DNA from: Triops longicaudatus
Taxonomy: Eukaryota; Arthropoda; Branchiopoda; Notostraca; Triopsidae
DNA: 64,000 nt
Direction: 5' to 3'
NCBI GenBank assembly: GCA_022885665.1
Contig: JAGQDJ010000174.1
Location: 47,813-111,812, forward strand
Shown: positions 34,701-44,655 of the stretch, in pieces
How positions within the stretch are numbered: the stretch's first letter is position 1
How the letters are laid out: each line of letters starts with the position of its first letter
Position numbers and translations under genes: made by a program
The notes under the pieces: model-generated
Told to the model about the DNA's origin: nothing
The model's input: the letters and a program-made list of their open reading frames with translations, nothing else
Databases searched by the model: none

Positions 34701-37700
34701 TAGTTGATTGAGACATATTTGTCTAAAAATGTGTATATTCAGACTATGTTTATTGATCTCAGTACCTGCGAACTTGTGACGTGTCCCGCAGTCAATACCA
34801 CTTTTCCGAACATGGACGATCTCACTTTACGATGGGAGGAAAGTTTCCCGGGACTTGTGCACCAAAACTGCCCGTCACCATATATTGGTACGGTTTTCTT
34901 CCGTTGTGAGGAAAATGGTGATTGGTTCAAAGCTGGACCTAACACTTTGTAAGCAAATATTAACTTAGTTAAGTCGATATCAGTTATGTTTAAAAACAAT
35001 GATATTACGAAACATAATTGAGAATAAATATGAATACTTAAAATATACCACATAATAGTAATATCCGATGTGATAGAGACTGTAAGCTGAAGGGTATCAA
35101 CGAAAAACTGAAATCATGTCCGGCGCAATGTTTACCCGATTTTAGAGACTATTGCTGGAACGCCAGTTATCCCGGTATTGCTGAACAATCCTGTCCGACT
35201 GGTACACTGGGTACTGCGAACTGGTTTTGTACTACTGACGGACATTGGGCAACCGAACTACCAGACATGAGGTGCTTTTTCGCTTTAGCGTCAAAACCAC
35301 TCGATGAATTGTACTAATTTTTTTCTACAATCGTAATCTCAAGTGATTGCCGAAGTAATGTGACGTACTTTAATGATGCTATCGACGCTTTAAATGCGGA
35401 TTCCGAGCCGCCAACGGACGTCGTAACGAATCTCTCCCAAAACTTGCGAAATCTTACCTTAGTGGGCGGAGACTTGAACTCCGTGAGTGGCGTTTCGAGC
35501 TTAGCGCTTCAAAAGCAACGGACATTGCCAAATGTTTCGACGATGGAAATGAAGAACTTCTCGTTGTCGTTGTGCGATTTGACAAGCTTGCTGCTTTCAG
35601 ACGAACGTGTGTGGTGGTCATTACCACTCGACAAACGGAGACAAGAATTTGAAATCGTTATGATTAACACGGAAGATTCAGCTGACCTAGTTTCGCTGTA
35701 CCTTGTTAACGAAACCTTCCAAGTGGATAACTTCCCTGATATTGGTAAATCCAGTGGCGTCGTGCACTTCAAAAATTTGGGGGTGCCCGATTTTGCATTT
35801 CTTGTGAAAAGGTGGTACTTTTTTCAGGTTTACAAATTTTGAAAAAGGGTGATACCTTTTTTCTCAGGATGGCAAAAATTTTGGGGGTGCCCGGGCACCC
35901 CGGGCCCCTTATGGCACGACGCCACTGGGTAAATCTCATCGTATTTACGGCACTTCTTACCACAAAAAGGTCCATAAAATTGGTCACTAGAGGCACGAGT
36001 AGATCAAGCCACCATGTTTACACTTAACTTGTTGTACTTGTTACAACCTAACGTGGTTTGTGGCATACTGTACTGTACAGTACTTTCCAAAGAATGAGCC
36101 CAACAAAGCTCCTATACCTAACGCCACGGCAGTTGCGCAAGTGTGGCACTGGCAACGCTACTGTCCCGTAGCGTCCCTTTTTTCACATAGTGCCGTGCCG
36201 TTAGTATAGGACCTTTCGTTGGGGTCTTTCATACTGTACAGTAGTGAGCATGAACGTGCAGCTTTTGGCGTAATCAATAACAAATGCAATTAATTTGACG
36301 GCCGAAACTGCAACGCAGCAATCGTAAACGTAAAATAAAGCTCCAGAAATTGTCTCTCTTAACTGGCGCCTCCAGTAGTACAATTCCGAGTCTATTTTCG
36401 TACATGCAACTTATTGTCTGCAATTAAATACTGGATTGCTGTGACTAGTCTGACATGTTATGCTTGTTTACTTACAGCACTGAGAGCTGAAAATCGAGCG
36501 GATGACTACTTTCACGGACAAGGTTACAATTTCTCGTACGTAGGATTCGAAATTCAGCTTCCAGATAACTTTGAGTCGTACGATAAAAGCAACGTTACGC
36601 GTTTAGCTTCCTATGTGTTAGCGTCAGCGGCGCGTATTTTAAGCGGTGATCAGGACAAGTGGCAGAATTAAGAAAATTGGTAACCTAATTTTAATTGCTT
36701 CGTGTTTTAGAAATTACCACTTAGAGTTACCATCAGCACTGCTTTCCACGCCAGTACTCGGTATTGCCGTCGGCGGACGACCAACAGTGTTTGAAAACGA
36801 AACGTTCGTTTCTTTGCGTTTTGCTGCGCCAAAAGGTGCGTCTGGTTACGTCGCTGATCCAGTGTGCGTTTTCTTCGATTGGAATGTGGAGGATTGGTCA
36901 AAAGAAGGGTGCAGATTGGGTGATGGAAGCGACCCCAGTTACTTTACGTGCGAATGCGCCCACCTGACAAACTTTGCAATTCTAATGGATATTACTGGGC
37001 TGGTTATTGAAAAGGTAATTCCTTAAGAAATTTTTGAATTCTTGGACTTCAGGTTACTACGGACGGTAGTTGTTTGCTACTTGACTGCGATGTCTCTTAT
37101 CGTAGGTATGGCTTGACTACGTCACAACAATTGGTTGCAGCGTATCCATTGTTTGTCTACTTCTGCCGATCTGCATTTACCACGTGTTGAAAGCACGGAA
37201 CATGCGGTACCAGATAAACATGAACATCTTTATTAATATGCTCGTCGCACAAATTTTATTCATGTCTGGGAACGCAGCGACTTTCGATGCAAAGTTCTGT
37301 GCGTTTGTCGCTGCAGCAATGCAATTCTTCTTCCTCGCAATGTTTGTTTGGATGTCGTTGGCTGCGTTTCACTTATACGAGCAAATTACGCGAGTAATAC
37401 TATAATGTAAGCGCAATTTAACAACTCCTGCTTATGTCTTCGTAAGGTTTTCGACCACGTGAAGAAAATGCAGTATTTTTACGCTGTCGGCTACGGAATT
37501 CCGTTGTCTATCGTTACGATAGCCGTGGCTGCAAATCAAGGCAAAGATTATGGCACGGAGTCCTTGTAAGTTTGAGTATGCCGTAAAGCTTACGTTCAGT
37601 TGAAGATTGTGTTCTTACTGTTGTAAGTTGCTTGTTGGATACGACGGCGTCTTCTGAAATCATCTGGTCTTTCTCTGGACCTGTCGATTCAACGATTTTG

Positions 37701-38417
37701 GTACGTTTATCTGATTGTCTTTAATGCAGTAGAATAGTAATTATGATCGCCTTCAGTGGAATGGTTTTGTGATAATCTTAGCTGTACAACGCGTTTTTAA
37801 AACTAAAAAGCTCGGAACACAGAAAAACTCGCCCTCCAACTGGGCTTGGATTACTGGATCGGTATCCCGGTCAGTCATGTTTGGTGTGACGTGGATATTT
37901 GGTTTCTTTTTCGAAAGTAAGACTTAGAAATTTCGGACTGAAAGCTGAGTTTTTCGATTTTAGGTACGATCTTTATGGCTTACGTTTTTACCGTTATAAA
38001 CTCATTTCAAGGCCTTTTTATTTTCCTCTTCGAATGCGTGATCAACCCTAAAGTTAGAAACGAATGGCGTCCTATACTTACTACTCTCATGGTACGTAAC
38101 CTAATGAGCACAATACACAAAAATTTTTCATTGATACACTGCATGCATCTTTTACGAAAGCATTGCTTCAACGTACGATATTTTTAACTTCATTTGGAGT
38201 TATTTCTAATTATTTAAATCATTTGTTTTTGTAACCTCCATGTCTTTATTTGTAAATGGCATCAGTATATGCCAAAATTTTTGGAAATAATATTTTTTTG
38301 TTTTGTTTGTAGAATAATATAACGGCGTCACTTGCAGAAAGCTGGATTGGCTCTTCGAATTGGAGTTCTGGGAAGACGCACAGTACCGTTGATGCTTTCG
38401 ACAATGAAGTCAATTGA
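31772..38417 (+). CDS. adhesion G-protein-coupled receptor, about 20 exons
   Basis: Exons with start-end: 31772-31859, 31917-32099, 32293-32391 (or -32462), 32520-32626, 32668-32802, 33004-33054, 33101-33443, 33668-33900, 34145-34308, 34763-34948, 35059-35271, 35344-35744, 36478-36658, 36711-37014, 37106-37393, 37447-37565, 37628-37700, 37757-37916, 37964-38091, 38313-38417. From 34145 onward all junctions agree in phase. Order: signal peptide (KILVLFVAICLTAA), EGF-like Cys module, partial lectin-like segment (ARRWCWAEGGELSTF), Thr-rich stalk, tandem hormone-receptor-motif-like modules (NCPSPYIG-x-VFFRC-x3-GDW), GAIN, a GPS with intact cleavage triplet (CECAHLTNFAILM), and 7TM with the family motif MFGVTWIFG. 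Such receptors self-cleave at HL/T and signal through the tethered TNFAILM peptide. Weak points are the exon 3/4 junction, two GTGG donors, and an in-frame TGA at 33898-33900 before the exon 8 donor. About 1200 aa; ligand unknown. AT 31814 there is an alternative ATG. Confidence 0.82.
35752..35927. mobile_element. hAT MITE, 176 bp, copy 1
   Basis: Perfect 14-bp terminal inverted repeats CAGTGGCGTCGTGC, flanked by exact 8-bp duplications GGTAAATC (35744-35751 and 35928-35935). Internal blocks AAAAATTTGGGGGTGCCCG recur near both ends in direct orientation. It lies in the GPCR intron 35745-36477, directly at the 5' splice site. A second copy is at 45506. Confidence 0.9.
36071..36243. mobile_element. 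foldback MITE, about 173 bp
   Basis: Long imperfect inverted repeat: outer arms TACTGTACAGTA, inner arms CCTATACCTAACGCCACGGCA-type against TGCCGTGCCGTTAGTATAGG. Each arm is about 65 bp around a short centre. No ORF. It sits in the same GPCR intron as the hAT MITE. Confidence 0.65.
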
Positions 38418-38645
38418 ATAAGTTTAGGCGGCTTGCTAGTTTTCAGGTAATTTCACTTAACGTTATTGTCTCGTAAAACGCTTAGGACAACTTTGGATTT
38501 AGACGGTTCGAAGACTTGGAGCCAGACTTCGAAACATGAAGCGTTCCTTCAGGTGGAGTTCACAAAGGCAATTAATAAATTCCGTTAGTAATGAACTAAA
38601 TACGAGCTCCTAAGCACTTGGATCATTACAGTATGCTGTTTCGGT

Positions 38646-38651
38646 TAATAA
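38646..38651 (+). promoter_or_regulatory. candidate polyadenylation signal
   Basis: AATAAA 229 nt past the GPCR stop codon. Another AATAAA lies near 38573. Motif and position only. Confidence 0.35.
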
Positions 38652-38739
38652 AATTGTAAATTACATATTAGAAGTCATCACTTGCTTAGCAAGTACTGAG
38701 AGCTTTAATTGTCGGTTTGATCACCGAGAATGGTTTTAA

Positions 38740-39131
38740 AGGGCAATGGACACCAAAAAAAAATTGTCTTATAAAAAAAAGTGAAAAAAATCTAGTTTCC
38801 GGACATGCTTCTTTTTGTCATGCGCGAAATAATAATGAAAATATTCAGGAAACTAGAAAATATTCAGCGCGGTCACGTGGTGCTGGGACGTAACTGGAGA
38901 TAGTACGGCACGTAAATCGCGGTTTTCATTGGTTCAGCGAGGCCAGGTGATGTCTTGATATCGCGTGTTTTACCTCGTGTGACGTCACGGTCGAGGCGAG
39001 AAACTTCGCAGTGCGATAACTCTGGAACGGCTCGTAAAAAAAAATCGAAACGAAATACTGCATTCTTACAGCAATACGTACAATAAACAGCCATCAAAAT
39101 ATCAATAGACGTTTTTGGTGTCCATTGTCCT
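38740..39131. mobile_element. MITE with 22-bp inverted repeats, 392 bp
   Basis: Ends AGGGCAATGGACACCAAAAA and, inward from the right, AGGACAATGGACACCAAAAA are inverted repeats with one mismatch. They are flanked by TTAA (38736-38739 and 39132-39135). Because the repeat can also be read as starting one or two bases earlier, a TA duplication (mariner type) is equally possible. Non-coding. Confidence 0.7.
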
Positions 39132-40545
39132 TTAAAAGCAGTCAGGATTTGCCACGAAAGTATGAATAATAAGTTAATTGTTGCCGAAAGTGGCAATATT
39201 TGAAAATATGTAATCTAAAATGCTTATAAAATCGTTGCAAGTTGAATTATACTACATACCATTGTTTGAAGTCTAAAATACACTTGCGTTATACGTTAGG
39301 ATGAACAAAGATTTCTTCTTGACATTATAAAAAAAGCAAGCTAGTTGTTAAAAAGTTTTTGTAAAACGTGGGAAAACTGTTAGAGAAATTAAATGAAGCC
39401 TGATCTTACATTATCTTTTAGACAAAATGGATGATACTTCTCTGTTACATTTTTATCTATAAAAAAGTATCAAGAATAGTTTTAAAGCTCGCTGCGTGCC
39501 AGAGAACAAGTTGTTAGAAATTCAGACAGTTGTACAGCAATTTTGTGTGAGACAAAGAAAGCTCAAGAGAAGCTTCGCGGCGATTCGCATCAGGAATACA
39601 TGGGGAATACATTGCAAGAAATTACAACGCTTCACGGCTTAGCTTGCATTGACACTAAAATGTCATAATTAGGTGTCCAATTGCCGTCTACTTAAGCTTC
39701 CGTTACCTATCACGGAACATGGCTCAAGATTTTTCAACCAAAATGATACAGCAATCTTTTCTACTCATCGCATTATCACAACCCTGCGAACAAATGCCCA
39801 ACCGTAAGGGAATTTTAACTGGAGTTTATCCCTGAATCGTGCAGATGGCCACAGAAGGGTCGAAGTTTCCAAGAAAAAGGGGGGAAAACTGTTTTAAGAA
39901 AGAGAAGCAACAGCCAAACTATTAACCGTCAAATTACGGTATTTCGTATTTCCTTTCCACTAGCTACATTCTTAGAAGCTTAAAGTAAAGGCAGTCTAGA
40001 ACAAGTTACATCATATTTTTCCCTTATTTACCCTAATTAGCTCATTTCAACTGAATTTTTGCCTCTTTCTACAGTGAAAAGGATAGTCCGGCTGCGTCAT
40101 AGGTTCCTGGTGGAAATGTTAACTTGTTTCCCATTGAAATTTATAGAAAGGAGTTGCCATCTTTTTCCGATATGCAAATCCACGAGCGTTAAAATCCAAC
40201 TCTTTTCCAAGTTCACCTCAAACAGCTGATGCCAAATCAAGCGCAAGTTCGACTCGCTTATAAAATAAAAGTTGTCGAACTTGACCAATTCCACAACAAA
40301 CCAATAAATAGGTTTAGTCCGGACTTTAGTGCGAATCCAATTCCATACAAGCCTGCTATCAATCAATCGATCGGTACGAATTTTACGTTTATCAAACATC
40401 AATTCAGTTGCGATAAAGCCAAAAATTTAGTTTATTTTTTGTTTTTATTTTGGAGAAACTATTTCTTTATATGGGGAGTTCTGCAGCGTTGAAGCAGGTT
40501 AGAGAACACCAGTAATCTTTTAAGTGATCCTCACGTTTTGCAATA
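39132..40545. other. intergenic, no gene; R3 repeat at right end
   Basis: No supported gene. The last 200 bp (40345-40545) are an R3 repeat copy matching 30890-31090. The pogo-like element that follows was inserted at a TA inside it. Confidence 0.4.
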
Positions 40546-42394
40546 GGGGAGAGTCGGGTGCTTTGACACGGGGGTGCTATGACACAGTGCTGTTATAAAA
40601 TCATCTATTGGGAATTTCCGTAAAAGTTTTAAACTGTTAAGAGACATTTATAGTACCAATGTCTCAACGTAGTCACAAAACGGGAAAGTTGCGTGGACGC
40701 GTGGTAAGAATTAAAAATTGTTTTTTCACATTCGCTGCAGCTGTTTTGGGTGCTCAACTGAACTCTATCAAACCATGTGTATGCTACGTAAAATTACCAG
40801 TATTTGGCAGGTGATATATGTTAGTCTTAGGTACCTGAAACCTTGACAATTTTTGTAAAATTCACCGGCGTCATGAAGAAAACTGCTGTTTACTTCAAGA
40901 TGGCAGTGTCGGCTATTATGACACACCACTAGTCGGCATGTTTGACACGTGTCATAGCACCCGACTGCAAGAGTATACAGCTAGAAATCAATGGGAAACC
41001 AATGTTATGTATGATATAACTAGAAATCCATATTTTTAAGTTCTAAATTATATATAGCGTCAGTTTGGTTAAATAACAGAGCCTGAGGAGCAGCCAACTG
41101 TTGAAAACAGTCCATTACTGGATCTTATGACACACCGTGATGCTTTGTTGGTGACATTTGGGTTGTTTTATGTCACAAACATGAGCAATTCAGAAAAACA
41201 GAGAAGGCAGTATACTGACGAGCAGCTTAAAACTACTGCGAAAAGGGTGAGACAATTAGAGTTACCGGAAAGGCGTGTGGCATAACTTTCAAGACGCTAT
41301 CTCGCTACATGAATGAGGAAAAATCGAAAAATATTCCATGTGTCGAAGTAAAGAAGAAGGGAATGGGTCAAATTCTATGTACCCTTAAGGAAGAAATTCT
41401 GCTGGCTAAATATTTACTCAAAGCATAAAAAATCCACCATGGCCTTACGAAAGGACAGTTTATGCAATTCACTTATACGTTCGCTAAAGCGAACGAGAAG
41501 AACGTTTCGAAATCGGGGGGAAAGCAATGAAAAAGCTCAAATGACCGCCTTCCTACGAGCCTTTACGTTGAGCAACATTGCAAAGGGCTGCCTAAGCAGG
41601 CATTTCCCTTTCAATAGTGACACGATTCCCGAGGAAGAGTTTCTTACTTCCTTTTTGACAGACAGGCCTATTAGTGAAGTACCAGAAAATCCGCAACCCA
41701 GTATCACTGCAAATCAGCCAGAAATATCAGGGTTTTCGACACTCCCAGCCTTAGTTGTTTCACCTGAGGAGGTAAGGCTGTTAGCAAAGGTAGCACCACG
41801 ACAATCAGTGGGGCCTGGGAAGAGGAAGCAAGCGAAGATCGGAGTTTATTACGGAAACTCCAGAATGAAAACAACTGCTAGATGAAATAGATCAGAAAAA
41901 TGTTGAGACAAGGGCTGCAGCTCCTCGGTTGAAAGGAATTAATTCTTTTCGTGCAAGGAAAATCCTGTTCAATGGCGCATTTTCTTCGAGTGACTCATAA
42001 AAATTCGGAGTTTTAACTTTAAAACATAATCCAGTGTCAAAATATAACGTAGTGTCCCCCATTTAGCTGCCCGGTTTTTATTTTTACTTAATTATGTTGT
42101 TCTGCATTACAATACATCAATAAACAGCTGAAAGAAACAAGGTTTATTTCTGTGTCATAGCTCACCCGAGGTGTGTCATAGAACCCTCCAAGTTCGGGTA
42201 TTATGACACACAGACGACTACTGGGAAAACTTTTTTTTACCATTAAACGGTTTTTTCGAGGAGTGGGGAAAAATTAGCACAAGTACCGGAAAGAATAGCG
42301 TACAGAATAGCGTTGGAATAATTAACATTTGTTCATAACTTTTGTAAGGAAAAAAGTTTGAGTGAAAAGTGTGTCAAAGCACCCGACTCTCCCC
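40546..42394 (+). mobile_element. pogo-like DNA transposon, 1849 bp, internally deleted
   Basis: Terminal inverted repeats begin GGGGAGAGTCGGGTGC and continue TTTGACAC, 24 bp identical at both ends. The flanking target duplication is TA (40544-40545 and 42395-42396), as in the Tc1/mariner/pogo superfamily. Subterminal TATGACACA and TAGCACCCGACT blocks recur. It encodes pieces of a pogo-type transposase but no DDE catalytic core, so it is not autonomous. Confidence 0.8.
41181..41885 (+). pseudogene. pogo-type transposase remnant
   Basis: ATG 41181 opens MSNSEKQRRQYTDEQL, then after a frameshift KACGITFKTLSRYMNEE and GMGQILCTLKEEILLAKYLL. This is the N-terminal helix-turn-helix layout of pogo/Tigger-like transposases. 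The ORF at 41439-41885 carries the characteristic C-terminal tail (LVVSPEEVRLLAKVAPRQS, GPGKRKQAKIG). The whole DDE region between them is absent. Family match is from motif memory, not a search. Confidence 0.6.
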
Positions 42395-42396
42395 TA

Positions 42397-44655
42397 CATA
42401 TGTGTAGTTTTATTCAGTGAAAATAGTACGTAATAATAAGTAAGAAATAACTAGTGACTAAGTACTTAGATGCGGGGACATGTAAGGAAACGCTCCGGAT
42501 ATAATTCGCCGCATTCCGCGGCTTTTGAAGATTTGTCTAAATACGCGATATTTCAGTACTAGGTTGAGTTAGCTTCGACCGAAAACCTGAATTATCTATT
42601 AAATAAATTATACGTGTTATTTTAAGTGGGATCTCCCGCCCCCCAACCTCCCAAAGTATGCGTCTCGAGTACACGGAGCTTAATTGCGTTAAAAAAAAAG
42701 CATGTATTCCTTGCAAACGCAACAAGTGAAGGTACTTGCCCAATGCTCGAAAACTCGTGCACCTTTGTATGTCTCGCATACCGCATTAGTCGAAAGCCAG
42801 ACGTTAAATAGCTTTTTAAGGAATACGGGCTTAACATGCAAAAACGAGGCAAAAGAGTAATGAGAAATAGGGCGTAATTCTTCATGTGTTGTAGTTAATA
42901 AGCATTAATTATGATATTATGTAAGAAAATCATGATCTCTATTAGAATCCAATAAATAGTTTATAAATCTGCGTATAGGAGAGTTTTGCATTTTTTTAAA
43001 CTTTATGCATACCATTGGGACTTTTCGGCAAAACAGTGAATATTTACTATACAGTTGCTTTAGATATTAACATATAATTCACCGTATAAGATTAAACTAG
43101 ACTGGAACTTAATTAGTCTTTACTTGCACGCCAATTTCGTAGTGCTCACTGTTGCTTTCATTTTAAATATAATTTTTATTTTATTGTGTTTTTTCCTGAC
43201 ATCGAAATTTTACTTTCATTGGGTAATGAGGACTTTCTAATTAGTGATTCTGGGTAATGAGCTAAAACTATTGAAAAAGCACTGGGATAGGCTAACCTAG
43301 GTTAGGTTAAGCTTGGTGAAGTCAAGTTAGGTTAGGTTGGGTTAAGTTAGGTTTTCAGTGTTTTGTTGCCACTGCCTTTCTTTTCAGCTCTTGGGGTGTG
43401 TTTCTATTTCTTCGCTTCTCGGTAATTTAAGTATATTTGAATAAAAAAAGGCAACGCTATGTCCGGGTCGGTTTAAGATTAAAAAAGAAGCTATCTCAAC
43501 ATGCTTAATCCTTCGTTTCATTTAACGCGCTACACCCTTACTACCTTTCCCGCATAACTGTGAGTTCTCTCAATGGTAGATTATGATAAACGGGTATTAT
43601 AGCCAAGCTATCAGCATATCTCCTATCTCAGGTCTCCAACAAAACGCATTTAAAGCTGAAAAAAAAAATCTTTTCAAGTGCAACCTTTTTATTTTCTTTA
43701 TTCTATTGAATCTACGACACAAAGACGTCAATGTCGCAATTATCTCTCAGAATTTCAAATAAAGACGATGACTTCACGTCACAACGCAGGTAAAGTCAAA
43801 ATTCGTCGATAACCATTTAAATCCGACAATGAGATAAGATTCTTCAGATCCTGGATAGAACTCGAGCACGTACTTCCTTTGAACTCTGGTCTATCGATTT
43901 TCGTCTGTTTGAAGGAGGAGGGAAAGAAGAATGGGCGGTGCCAAGTCTCTCCATGCGCCAAATCGATGCCTTGACAGGTCTGGGCCACCATAGGAACATA
44001 TACGAGCTTTTTGCACACTCTTGGCTGTACACATGTAACGTACCCGGTCAAGCGAAGGCGAGTTTTAATCTAGCGTTGTCAGAGCGCAGCCTCGGGCGAT
44101 CCAGAGGGGGCCACGCCCGGAGGCGAGTTTCCGTTTCACATTGTTAAATTAACACACTGCAGGTCTTAATCGACACTTGGTTGTCTCGTTTACGTTCCGT
44201 AAGGTGTAACAACATATTCGTTCGAGCAGAAAACCCGCTGACGTCATCAAGTGATTGCTTAACACTTGTAAACTTTTGCTGTGATTTGAGAAAACACAGT
44301 GAACAAGTTGTGGTTACAATTGCGTAATTAGGATAATTTTCCTGGCCCTGTAACCTGGAATATATCCAATACGTTATTTACCCAGTGTTGACACAGTAGT
44401 GAAAAGGCTTCGAAGACTTTTAACGTGGAAAAACTTCAGGGTTTTCATTATTCAATGTCAACTTCTTACTGTGATACAGATTACAAGTTTAAAACCTGTA
44501 AGATTTCAACCCCAAAGATTTCTAACCCAATGTTAAGATTTAAGACGCTTATGTAAGGCCTGCACCGTTTATGGTGAAACACTATCAGCTTGAAAGGACT
44601 TTGCGGTTAAGGCTAAGTTAGTGTGTGTTTAAAGTGTTTATGAGATAAAGTGGTA
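42397..44655. other. intergenic, no gene recognised
   Basis: Upstream flank of the TMC gene. A short TTAGG-like tract lies at 43283-43360. ORFs of 60-90 codons overlap on opposite strands and show no family. GC content rises around 43920-44110, but no exon with splice sites was found. Confidence 0.4.

Noticed and set aside
35752..35842. Read-through of the GPCR exon into the MITE as a real C-terminus
   Set aside because: The donor at 35745 joins in phase to the next conserved exon at 36478; the MITE-encoded extension only arises if this donor is skipped.
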